Notes under the pieces: model-generated | The model's input: the letters and a program-made list of their open reading frames with translations, nothing else | Database searches by the model: none | Told to the model about the DNA's origin: nothing | Shown: positions 1 to 6,721 of the stretch, piece after piece | Layout: the number at the start of each line of letters is the position of its first letter | Position numbering within the stretch: position 1 is the stretch's first letter | From: Syntrophorhabdaceae bacterium PtaU1.Bin034 | Lineage (GTDB): Bacteria > Desulfobacterota_G > Syntrophorhabdia > Syntrophorhabdales > WCHB1-27 | DNA length: 16,105 nt | Assembly (NCBI GenBank): GCA_002067405.1 | Contig: MVRP01000080.1 | Span: 1-16,105, forward strand | Direction: 5' to 3' | Position numbers and translations under genes: made by a program

Positions 1-1
1 C

Positions 2-1306
2 GTGGTCGTCATGTTCCTCTACAGCGTGAAGCTCTCCCTCGTCTTTATCTGCTTCGTCCTCTTGGTCGGCCTTCTTTATGTCACCGTTACTCCGGAACTA
101 CGCAGAAGGCTCCAGGCCAAGTTCCAGATGGCAGCCCAGTCGAACTCCTATCTCGTAGAGACCGTCACCGGCATCCAGACCGTCAAGTGCCTCGCCCTTG
201 AAGGGTCGGTCCAGAAGAAGTGGGAGGACTATCTCTCGGACTACGTCACCTCGAGCTTCAAGCTCTCCACCATGTCCAGCATCTCGGGGGCAATATCCGG
301 TACCTTCCAGAGACTGATGACCATTGTTGTTCTCTATCTCGGCGTCATGCAGGTCATAGAGAACAAGCTCACCATCGGCCAGCTCATTGCCTTCCAGATG
401 TTCGCCGGCCAGTTCACGGGTCCCTTTTTACGCCTCGTCAACCTCTGGAACGAATTTCAGCAGGCACTCCTCGCGGTAGACAGGATCGGGGACATCCTGA
501 ACAACCCTACGGAAGTGCGGACAGAAAAAGCGATTACCCTTCCCGATCTCAAAGGCGCCATCAGGTTCGAGAACGTCTGCTTCAAGTATGCTCCCGATGC
601 CCCCTATGCGGTGGACCGGCTTTCTCTCGATATACACCCGGGCACGAGCATCGGCCTCGTAGGGAGGTCGGGGTCAGGCAAGAGCACGATCGCCAAGCTC
701 ATAGAACGGCTCTACCTCGCTACAGAAGGGGCCATCTTTATTGACGGTGTCGATATCCGCCACATGAACCCCACCTGGCTCCGCTATAAAATAGGAGTGG
801 TCCTCCAGGAGAACTACCTCTTCAGCGGTACGGTGAGGGAGAACATATCCCTCCCCCGTCCCGATGCGGCCATGGAGCAGATAATCGAGGTTTCGAAGAT
901 AGCGGGTGTCCACGAGTTCGTCTCCCAACTCCCCGAAGGCTACGACACCCTCGTGGGAGAAAGGGGGTCCACCCTGTCAGGAGGACAGAAGCAGAGGATC
1001 GCCATTGCCCGTGCCCTCATCACCAATCCCGGTATCCTCATCTTCGACGAAGCAACCTCCTCTTTGGATTACGAGTCGGAAAAGCTGATCCAGCAGAACA
1101 TCAATGCCATAAAGGCAGGGAGGACCACCCTTATCATCGCGCACAGGCTCTCTGCGGTACGCTCCTGTGACCTGATAGTCGCCCTCGACAAGGGAAAGAT
1201 CATCGAGAGGGGCACCCATGAGGAGCTGATGGCACGGGAGGGGTATTATCACTACCTCTACAACCAGCAGGAGGCGGGGAACGGGAGAGGGGAAAGACTC
1301 ACATGA
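2..1306 (+). CDS. Type I secretion ABC transporter ATPase/permease, 5'-truncated
   Basis: The frame is open to the left edge, so only the last 434 or so residues of a roughly 700-residue exporter are seen; the GTG at the edge is not a real start. The N-terminal part is the second half of an ABC membrane domain with hydrophobic stretches near residues 5-30 and 103-125. The nucleotide-binding domain follows, with Walker A GRSGSGKST near residue 221, signature LSGGQKQR, Walker B ILIFDEATSSLD and the H-loop in IIAHRLS. The VGRSGSGKST and GERGSTLSGGQ wording is typical of HlyB/LapB-type exporters, which energise export of unfolded proteins across both membranes through an HlyD adaptor and a TolC-like pore. 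The gene overlaps the next one by ATGA, fitting a coupled secretion operon. Whether an N-terminal C39-like domain exists cannot be seen. The cargo is unknown. Confidence 0.93.
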   Translation: MVVMFLYSVKLSLVFICFVLLVGLLYVTVTPELRRRLQAKFQMAAQSNSYLVETVTGIQTVKCLALEGSVQKKWEDYLSDYVTSSFKLSTMSSISGAISGTFQRLMTIVVLYLGVMQVIENKLTIGQLIAFQMFAGQFTGPFLRLVNLWNEFQQALLAVDRIGDILNNPTEVRTEKAITLPDLKGAIRFENVCFKYAPDAPYAVDRLSLDIHPGTSIGLVGRSGSGKSTIAKLIERLYLATEGAIFIDGVDIRHMNPTWLRYKIGVVLQENYLFSGTVRENISLPRPDAAMEQIIEVSKIAGVHEFVSQLPEGYDTLVGERGSTLSGGQKQRIAIARALITNPGILIFDEATSSLDYESEKLIQQNINAIKAGRTTLIIAHRLSAVRSCDLIVALDKGKIIERGTHEELMAREGYYHYLYNQQEAGNGRGERLT

Positions 1307-2619
1307 AGATACGATGGCTTACCCGTGACGATACGCACGAGTTCAAGCCCACGATAGCGGAGATCGAGGAAAGGCCCGCCCATCCCCTGGGAAAGATCAT
1401 CTTCTGGCTCGTGGTAGGCACCATGCTCTTCTTCACCCTCTGGCTCTGCATCGGCAAGATCGATGTAGTGGTCTCTGCCAGAGGCACGGTCATCCCCGAA
1501 GGAGACGTGAAGATCCTCCAGCCCCTCGACACCGGGGTGGTCAGCGCCATTCTCTGCAAAGAAGGAGACTTTGTAAGAAAGGGCCAGGTGCTCATGGAGA
1601 TCGACCCTTCCATCACCGCACCGGAACTGGAATCGAAGAAGAAATCACTGGAATTCCTCGAGCTGGAACAGCGAAGGCTGGATCTGACGCTCACGGGAAA
1701 GCCGTTCTCGGCACAGGGCACACACGACAAAGAAGCCGTCCGCAGGCAGCGTGAGCTCCATGCGTCCATGACAGGAAGCCTGGAGAAACAGCTCGCATCG
1801 AAGAAAGCGGAGCTTTGCAAGGTTGAGGAGGAGATGCGGGCCGCTGAGAAAGAAAGAGAGGCTGCCCGGGCACAGCTCGATATCGATATATCCAAGGAGC
1901 AGAGGCTTAAGGAGGTCCTCGACATCATCGCACGATCGGACTATGAAAAAGTAGTCCAGGACATCCTGGCCAGGAGAAACGCCATCGAGCAGGCGTCGAG
2001 CAGGATCGACCAGCTCCGGCATCAGCAAAACCAGATCCAACAGGACTTAGGGGTTATCGAGGGGAACTTCAAGGTTACGAACCTCAAGGAATTCACCGAT
2101 AAACAGAAGCAGTCAACAGAAATAAGAGCCGAGATAGACAAGACCTCCTTCAAGAACGAGAAGCAGAGGATCCTCTCCCCCGTGGACGGCCATATCTCGA
2201 CCCTCCTGTTTCACACCATAGGCGGCGTGGTGACTCCTGCCCAGAAGCTCATGACCGTGGTCCCCCTTACTGCACCCCTTGTGATCAAGGCAACGGTGCT
2301 CAATAAGGACATAGGGTTCATTAAAGAGAGGATGCCCGTCTCCCTCAAGATCGATACGTTTGATTTTCAGAAATACGGGATACTGAAGGGCGTCACCCGT
2401 AATATCGCCAGGCACAGCATTGAAGATGAGAAGCTGGGTCCCGTGTATGAGGTGTTTGTCACCCCTCTGGATACACAGGTTATGGTTGAGGGGGTAAAGA
2501 CGTCCATTACCTCGGGCATGAGCCTCACCGCAGAGATCAAGGTGGGGAAGCGGCGGATCATCGAGTTCTTCATCTATCCGTTGATCAAGTATCTGGATGA
2601 GGGCGTGAAGGTGAGGTGA
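1303..2619 (+). CDS. HlyD-family membrane fusion protein of type I secretion
   Basis: This 438-residue periplasmic adaptor would bridge the ABC exporter and an outer-membrane TolC-like channel. A short cytoplasmic N-terminus is followed by one membrane segment at about residues 31-50 (IIFWLVVGTMLFFTLWLCIG). Next come a lipoyl/barrel half-motif (VVVSARGTVIPEG, with LQPLDTGVVSAILCKEGDFV), a long charged region rich in E, K, R and Q at about residues 105-285 that should form the alpha-helical hairpin, and a C-terminal barrel containing SPVDGHISTLLFHTIGGVV. Length and order match HlyD/LapC proteins. The start ATG overlaps the stop of the upstream ATPase (ATGA). No outer-membrane factor or cargo gene is in view; they may lie to the left. 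The gene converges with the corrinoid reactivase and ends 25 bp from it. Confidence 0.93.
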   Translation: MKIRWLTRDDTHEFKPTIAEIEERPAHPLGKIIFWLVVGTMLFFTLWLCIGKIDVVVSARGTVIPEGDVKILQPLDTGVVSAILCKEGDFVRKGQVLMEIDPSITAPELESKKKSLEFLELEQRRLDLTLTGKPFSAQGTHDKEAVRRQRELHASMTGSLEKQLASKKAELCKVEEEMRAAEKEREAARAQLDIDISKEQRLKEVLDIIARSDYEKVVQDILARRNAIEQASSRIDQLRHQQNQIQQDLGVIEGNFKVTNLKEFTDKQKQSTEIRAEIDKTSFKNEKQRILSPVDGHISTLLFHTIGGVVTPAQKLMTVVPLTAPLVIKATVLNKDIGFIKERMPVSLKIDTFDFQKYGILKGVTRNIARHSIEDEKLGPVYEVFVTPLDTQVMVEGVKTSITSGMSLTAEIKVGKRRIIEFFIYPLIKYLDEGVKVR

Positions 2620-2655
2620 GGAGGGTTCGCGAAAGCCGCGCCGGTCAGTGTTTTT
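2620..2655 (+). terminator. Weak possible terminator after the secretion operon
   Basis: In the short convergent gap, CGCG-aaagc-CGCG can form a 4-bp stem with flanking GG/CC, and a run of six T follows at about 2649-2654. The T-run lies about ten bases beyond the stem and inside the last codons of the opposite gene, so it is not a canonical intrinsic terminator. Low confidence. Confidence 0.25.
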
Positions 2656-4516
2656 TGTGAGGTATTGAAAGGGCGTTCAGGAATTCTCTTTGAAAGTCTT
2701 TTTCGCGGGCGAGCTCGATATGCGTTACCGACCGGGCGATTCTGTCCGCTTCCTTCCTCTTTTCTTTATCGATAAGGGCCAAATACGCCCCGTGGCCCGC
2801 TGCGTTCCCCACGAGGTCGATGTTCTCGGGGTCGCACCAGGGGAAAAGGCCTATGGCGAGGGCGTTTTCTTTATCTATATGCATGCCGAAGGCTCCTGCT
2901 ATTACCATCCTTGTGATCGACTCTATCCTCAAGTGGTTCACAAGAATCCTGCACGCGGCATGCAGGGCCGCCTTCGCAAGCTGGACCTGACGAATGTCCT
3001 TTTGCGTGAGAACGATATCCCGCCCGGTAGCTGTTTCGCCTCCCCATGCGACAACGATTTCTTTCACCCCTGATGCCCCGGTCCTCAATCTCGGCATATC
3101 ACGGCCCGGCAGAAACGCTCCGTCCTCGCCAATGATTTCTGCCCTGAAGAGATGGGCGACCGTATCGATGATCCCGGAGCCGCAGAGCCCGGCCGGCCGG
3201 AGATGATCCGGCTCGTGTTCGCTCGCCCAGCCCTCGGTACCCACCACGGCATAATCCACTTCAAAGGTCGCCGGGTCTATGCGGACTTTCTCTATGGCGC
3301 CGGGCATTGCCCTCATGCCGCATGAAATATGTGCTCCCTCAAAGGCAGGGCCGGTTGCGCAGGAGCAGCAGAGGAGACGTTCCCGGTTCCCGAGTACTAC
3401 TTCGCCGTTCGTCCCCAGGTCAATGATGAGAGACACCTCATCCTTGTTGTACGGCTCCGCGGAGAGGAGCACGCCCACATTGTCGGCTCCCACGAAACCC
3501 GCTTCAATCGGCAGGACATGGACATAGGACGACGGATCGATCCGGATGCCGAGATCACGCGCTTTCACCTTCACTGATGACTGAACGGATGGGGTGAAGG
3601 GCCACAAGCCGAGACGGTCGGGCGCAATGCCCAGAAAGATGTGATGCATGACCGTGTTTCCCACAACGGTCGCATCGACTATCTGCTGCGCCGAAAACCC
3701 GTCCTTTGCGGCCATCCGGGCGATCAGTGCGTTCACGGAGCTCATGAGTTCCTGCTGCATTCTTTTTGTTCCGTCGCGATGATTTGCAGAGTAAGCGATG
3801 CGGGACATGACTTCAGCACCGAAGAGCGCTTGCGGGTTGGTGACGGAGCCGCTGCTCAGGATATATCCGTTCCTGAGATCGCACACGTAGAGCGCCACGG
3901 TGGTCGTGCCGATGTCGAGAGCCAGCCCGAGCCTTTTCAGGTCCGAACCGGGCTGAATCCCTATGATCTCTCTGTCTTCCCACACGAGTGCGGTCACCGT
4001 GCCTTTGTCCTCTTTCACCGCCTGCGAAATCTGCTGAAGTGCAGGAAGGTCGGCTGCAAGCTCCTGCTTAAGGCCATATCGGGAAGCCAGTGCTGTCTTG
4101 GCTCCCTCGATCAACGCGGCCGGCCGGCCGTCTTCTCCGGGGATGTCTATCGTGTAATTCCGCACGGCCGGGTTGATGATGGTTGACCTGCCGGAGAATA
4201 TTTTCTTTGTGGCATCCGATACGAGTATGTCCTCTCCGGAGATCAGGACGGTGAGATCGTCCAACGGGTGTGTCATGCATGCCAACCGGTAACCGAGCTT
4301 TTGGTCGGCATTGCTCACGAATTCAGCTTCCTGCGCGGTGACGCCGCTTACACTCCCCTCCATTACGCGGACCCTGCATTTGCCGCATTTGGCCGTGCCG
4401 TTGCAGGGGGAATCGATATAAACCCCCGCCTGTCTCGCTGCCTCGAGAACGCTCTTCCCGGGATCGACGACGGTTTCTTTCATGGATGGTGCGAAGAGAA
4501 TCCTGTATTCTTTCAT
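2645..4516 (-). CDS. RACo-type corrinoid-protein reductive activase ([2Fe-2S] + ASKHA ATPase)
   Basis: This 623-residue ATP-dependent activator would reduce inactive Co(II) cobalamin in a partner corrinoid protein to Co(I). The N-terminal ferredoxin domain carries C38-x5-C44-x2-C47 and a fourth Cys at C80, the plant-type [2Fe-2S] pattern. A linker leads to the C-terminal ASKHA ATPase (DUF4445) with DIGTTT at 201-206 and IDLGTNGE at 365-372. Further conserved stretches are CATGPAFEGAHISCGMRAMPG and, near the end, IAGAFGMHIDKENA. Length is normal for the family. The ATG at 4516 is preferred over the TTG at 4522 because the AGGTGG Shine-Dalgarno sits 9 nt upstream of it, and because this ATG overlaps the upstream stop as ATGA. 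Placement after a methyltransferase and a UroD-family gene fits the activating-enzyme role of corrinoid demethylase systems. Confidence 0.93.
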   Translation of the reverse strand: MKEYRILFAPSMKETVVDPGKSVLEAARQAGVYIDSPCNGTAKCGKCRVRVMEGSVSGVTAQEAEFVSNADQKLGYRLACMTHPLDDLTVLISGEDILVSDATKKIFSGRSTIINPAVRNYTIDIPGEDGRPAALIEGAKTALASRYGLKQELAADLPALQQISQAVKEDKGTVTALVWEDREIIGIQPGSDLKRLGLALDIGTTTVALYVCDLRNGYILSSGSVTNPQALFGAEVMSRIAYSANHRDGTKRMQQELMSSVNALIARMAAKDGFSAQQIVDATVVGNTVMHHIFLGIAPDRLGLWPFTPSVQSSVKVKARDLGIRIDPSSYVHVLPIEAGFVGADNVGVLLSAEPYNKDEVSLIIDLGTNGEVVLGNRERLLCCSCATGPAFEGAHISCGMRAMPGAIEKVRIDPATFEVDYAVVGTEGWASEHEPDHLRPAGLCGSGIIDTVAHLFRAEIIGEDGAFLPGRDMPRLRTGASGVKEIVVAWGGETATGRDIVLTQKDIRQVQLAKAALHAACRILVNHLRIESITRMVIAGAFGMHIDKENALAIGLFPWCDPENIDLVGNAAGHGAYLALIDKEKRKEADRIARSVTHIELAREKDFQREFLNALSIPHKKH

Positions 4517-5430
4517 TGGCAATTGCCACCTCTTGCTTTCAGGAAAGGATAGAGGGCTGACAGGCCTTCATTTACGGTTGTCATTGAAATGCCGCCGCTC
4601 GATCCAAGTATCAGGCCGCCGTCCCTGAAGCTGTTTTCAGCGAAATCGATTTCCGTCCTGATACGCTCCTCGTCCCACGCCATTGCGTCAATGTGCCCCA
4701 TAAAGGCGACTCTGGCGCCGATGTCCTTCCTCAGCTCGCGGAGGTCGAGCCCCGCTTGTGCATCAACCGGATGAATACAGTCGTAGCCTGCCGCTATCAA
4801 CAGATCAATGATCTTCCTTGTGTCACCGTCTGAGTGGAAGAATGCAAACAGACCCTTTTCCTTTATCATTCCGGCAACTTCTTTATAAACAGGCCAGACC
4901 GTATCGCGAAAACAGGTGGCCGAGAAGAGGAGACCCTGGTTGCTGGCTATATCATCAGCCAAAACGATTGCCCTGAATCCGTTCCGAAGGGCCTCTTCAA
5001 TCCGCTTTTTTGCTTGCCTGAGGAGTCCCGAGGCCATGCCGGAGAAGACGCGCGGTTCGTTTCTCAGGATGAGCAGGGCTTTGAGGAACCCGTGATCATG
5101 AGCCAGGCGTGAAACGGGCCCGTTTATGTATCCCATCATGAAGTATCTGTCCAGCACCGCGAACTGTGCGGAGGAGAGGAGGGGTTGCACCTGTTCGGAA
5201 GCGAGGTCGACTCCCATGGCGGAAAGACCCATGCGCCCAGCCGCTGTTTCAAGCTGTCTCACATATTCTCCGTCCGATTCCGGAAAGAAATGGTCGAGAA
5301 AGTCCTTTTCGATGAACAGCTCCCCCCGTGGCAGGAAAACCGCTTTCCTGCGACAGAGGGCATTTATGACGGCTTCAGCGGGCTGCTGCACTTCTCTGCT
5401 TTCTGTAGTAAGTGGTGTAGCGGCGGGCAC
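4513..5430 (-). CDS. Short UroD-family protein (MtaA/CmuA-like fold), zinc motif absent
   Basis: The 305-residue product has the URO-D barrel signature of corrinoid-linked methyltransferases: VINALCRRKAVFLPRGELF near residue 21, ADDIASNQGLLFS at 158-170, then FFHSDGDTRKIIDLLIAAGYD and IHPVDAQAGLDLRELR. MtaA-type enzymes bind zinc through His-x-Cys and a distal Cys. Here the first site is H199-S-D201 and the distal site reads GSSGGI (276-281), so both Cys are missing. It may therefore bind a different metal or substrate, or have a structural or regulatory role. The start is uncertain. GTG at 5430 gives a 56-bp overlap with the upstream methyltransferase; GTG at 5391 gives 17 bp; neither has a strong ribosome site, which suggests translational coupling. 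The 3' end overlaps the reactivase start by 4 bp. Confidence 0.85.
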   Translation of the reverse strand: MPAATPLTTESREVQQPAEAVINALCRRKAVFLPRGELFIEKDFLDHFFPESDGEYVRQLETAAGRMGLSAMGVDLASEQVQPLLSSAQFAVLDRYFMMGYINGPVSRLAHDHGFLKALLILRNEPRVFSGMASGLLRQAKKRIEEALRNGFRAIVLADDIASNQGLLFSATCFRDTVWPVYKEVAGMIKEKGLFAFFHSDGDTRKIIDLLIAAGYDCIHPVDAQAGLDLRELRKDIGARVAFMGHIDAMAWDEERIRTEIDFAENSFRDGGLILGSSGGISMTTVNEGLSALYPFLKARGGNCQ

Positions 5431-6232
5431 GGTTATCGCGACCCAGCAGGAGGTCGGTCGCCATGATGTACGGTTTCATCTTCTCCGCATTTACTATTGC
5501 CGAATTGAGCCCGCCGTGGATTGCAAGGGCCAGGAAGACCGAGTTGATCACCATCCGGTTGGGCAAACCAAAGGAAACATTGCTTGCGCCGAGGACGAGG
5601 TTAAGTCCAAGCGTCTTCCTTACCAGGTTCATGGTTTCGAGGGTGATAAGTGTCGCGTTGTTGTTTACCGCACTCGATTCTGCAATACAGTCGGCGATAA
5701 GGGTCTCGGGGGCGATGCCCGCCTCCTGTGCCTTTTCTACAATATGGGTAATGATCTCATGCCTCCTGGCTGCATTATTAGGAATTCCGGATTCGTCCGA
5801 CGCCAGTGCAACGAGCGCCGTATCATATTCCTTTGCAAGGGGCAACAGTTGTTGTAAGACCTGCTCCTCACCCGTTACCGAACTGATGATCGGCCTGCCA
5901 CATTTTAGCTGCAGCGCCTTGTCCAATGCAACGGGATTTCTGCTCTCCAGACAGAGGGGCGCATCGACTGCGCCCATGACCGCCTCGGTGGCGCGGGGCA
6001 GAACGTCGGTCTCGTCGATCCCGAAGGCGCCAACGCTGATGACAAGTATGTCGGCTCCGGCCTCCACCTGCCTTACGGCCTCTTCGCGGATAGGATCCAT
6101 GTTACCCGATATCATCCCTTCCTTGATCGGACCTTTGCCGAAGGGGTTGATCCGCTCGCCGATGACCACGGTGGGGAGGTTTTCTCCAATGACGACTTCC
6201 TTGCCGTGAGGGCTTATCACCTTTGTTTCCAT
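5375..6232 (-). CDS. Pterin-binding (DHPS-like) corrinoid methyltransferase, AcsE/MtII type
   Basis: This 285-residue TIM-barrel protein belongs to the dihydropteroate-synthase-like family that moves methyl groups between tetrahydrofolate and a corrinoid protein (AcsE, MtrH-like and MtII enzymes). Visible hallmarks are VVIGERINPFGKG (22-34), VEAGADIL (56-63), LIADCIAE with D181, and LGASNVSFGLPNR with N218, the latter two matching pterin-contacting Asp and Asn of AcsE. Unusually, the DxN of the second strand reads V64-I-S66, the usual Asp of LCxDS is E96, and the usual Asn of INS is S117. The ATG at 6232 is chosen because AGGAGG lies 4 nt upstream; the frame stays open 423 nt further but that stretch does not look coding. 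It heads a coupled trio with the UroD-family and reactivase genes, matching a corrinoid-to-THF transfer step. Confidence 0.88.
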   Translation of the reverse strand: METKVISPHGKEVVIGENLPTVVIGERINPFGKGPIKEGMISGNMDPIREEAVRQVEAGADILVISVGAFGIDETDVLPRATEAVMGAVDAPLCLESRNPVALDKALQLKCGRPIISSVTGEEQVLQQLLPLAKEYDTALVALASDESGIPNNAARRHEIITHIVEKAQEAGIAPETLIADCIAESSAVNNNATLITLETMNLVRKTLGLNLVLGASNVSFGLPNRMVINSVFLALAIHGGLNSAIVNAEKMKPYIMATDLLLGRDNRARRYTTYYRKQRSAAAR

Positions 6233-6404
6233 GATTCCTCCTGTCTTCCAAACCTGTTTTGTCAAATTGTCCTTGTTCTTTTGTCGGTCGGTTGCCCCAT
6301 TTGAGGAAATGTCCATCTGCGGCGGTCTGCTCCGTTTGCGACCCTCCGCCGTTTGCCACCCGCCCATAGCAAGCTTTGAGGTCGGGTACCCGGCCACCAT
6401 TCGG

Positions 6405-6437
6405 CTACGGTCTGCAATACTCGCATCCCATCCACAT
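6405..6437 (-). CDS. Tiny leader ORF (10 residues, MWMGCEYCRP)
   Basis: An ATG at 6437 is preceded by GAGGAGG followed by a short spacer, the strongest ribosome-binding sequence in the gap, and opens a ten-residue peptide with a CxxC-like pair (C5, C8) before a TAG stop. The start codon and Shine-Dalgarno lie in a hairpin (6435-6456). Such short, well-initiated ORFs ahead of operons often act as translated leaders controlling the downstream genes. There is no proof of translation; the methyltransferase start is about 170 nt further on. Confidence 0.35.
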   Translation of the reverse strand: MWMGCEYCRP

Positions 6438-6456
6438 CTGAACACCTCCTCAAATG
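6435..6456 (-). promoter_or_regulatory. Hairpin presenting the leader-ORF ribosome site in its loop
   Basis: On the minus strand CATTTGA and TCAGATG can pair (7 bp with one G-T) around the loop GGAGGTGT. The Shine-Dalgarno is thus in the loop and the ATG in the 3' arm. Flanking TCCCAT and ATGGGA could extend the fold. This arrangement could regulate initiation of the leader ORF. Confidence 0.4.
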
Positions 6457-6472
6457 GGAATCGTCCACCCGA

Positions 6473-6506
6473 GCCGGAATTGAACTTTCTTGTCGCCAAT
6501 TCCGGC
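6473..6506. repeat. Perfect 10-bp inverted repeat with 14-nt loop
   Basis: GCCGGAATTG at 6473-6482 is exactly complementary to CAATTCCGGC at 6497-6506. No T-run follows on either strand, so it is not an evident intrinsic terminator. It lies just upstream (in minus-strand sense) of the leader ORF. Confidence 0.75.
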
Positions 6507-6536
6507 ATTATAGGAGCAGCTGCGCAATTGGTTACG

Positions 6537-6572
6537 GTCGGCATAAAGCCGACAAGATCGTTTTCTTTATGC
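6537..6572. repeat. Two overlapping, mutually exclusive inverted repeats
   Basis: GTCGGC (6537-6542) pairs with GCCGAC (6548-6553) around ATAAA. GCATAAAG (6541-6548), which overlaps both arms and the loop of that hairpin, also pairs perfectly with CTTTATGC (6565-6572). Only one can form at a time, as in attenuators and riboswitch expression platforms. No T-run or known aptamer is seen beside it, so the switching idea is an inference. Confidence 0.6.
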
Positions 6573-6721
6573 AGTCGTCTTCCTAACCGTAATGGCTCTT
6601 CTCTACCCAGACCCGGAGAACCCCCTTCTCTCGCGCTGTATGGTAATGGTGTCAACGAGATACCCGTATCGTATCCGTGTTCATCCGTGACTCATTAAGC
6701 TTCTTTTGAGAATACCGTCAA

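Larger units (their letters stand above)
6233..6721. other. 489-bp non-coding, structure-rich gap between fhs and the methyltransferase
   Basis: I see no convincing protein gene here beyond an eleven-codon leader ORF. The interval holds several inverted repeats, two of which are mutually exclusive, and a short direct repeat (ATCCGTG at 6673-6679 and 6683-6689). Long open frames exist on both strands (minus to 6655, plus 6231-6698) but their products are low-complexity or atypical and match no family I know. No cobalamin, THF or SAM riboswitch consensus was recognised. It may be a long structured 5' leader for the methyltransferase trio, or a dispersed repeat element. I cannot distinguish the two from one copy. 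Confidence 0.5.

Noticed and set aside
3641..4186. Plus-strand open frame inside the reactivase gene, and similar frames opposite fhs and other genes.
   Set aside because: They are antisense to well-conserved proteins, lack ribosome sites and have no family resemblance; they reflect high GC.
4513..5430. Genuine uroporphyrinogen decarboxylase (hemE) for haem synthesis.
   Set aside because: The motifs and the corrinoid and reactivase neighbours fit the methyltransferase branch of the superfamily; the same holds for the gene at 8816.
6102..6437. Pyrrolysine-type readthrough of the TAG ending the leader ORF, tempting because corrinoid methyltransferases can use pyrrolysine.
   Set aside because: The frame after TAG is highly charged and runs out of frame into the methyltransferase gene; no pyl genes are seen and none of the methyltransferases here belongs to a pyrrolysine-containing family.
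6473..6572. tRNA-like gene (GTTCAATTC resembles a T-loop; GTCGG-N7-CCGAC resembles an anticodon arm).
   Set aside because: The T-stem does not pair, position 33 or 37 of the would-be anticodon loop is wrong, and no acceptor stem was found.
6233..6655. N-terminal extension of the methyltransferase: its frame is open for 141 codons upstream of ATG 6232.
   Set aside because: The added sequence is low in hydrophobic residues and matches no domain, the family starts near ATG 6232, and AGGAGG sits just before that codon.
6233..6721. Cobalamin or THF riboswitch upstream of the methyltransferase.
   Set aside because: No B12-box or THF-aptamer core sequences could be recognised on either strand.
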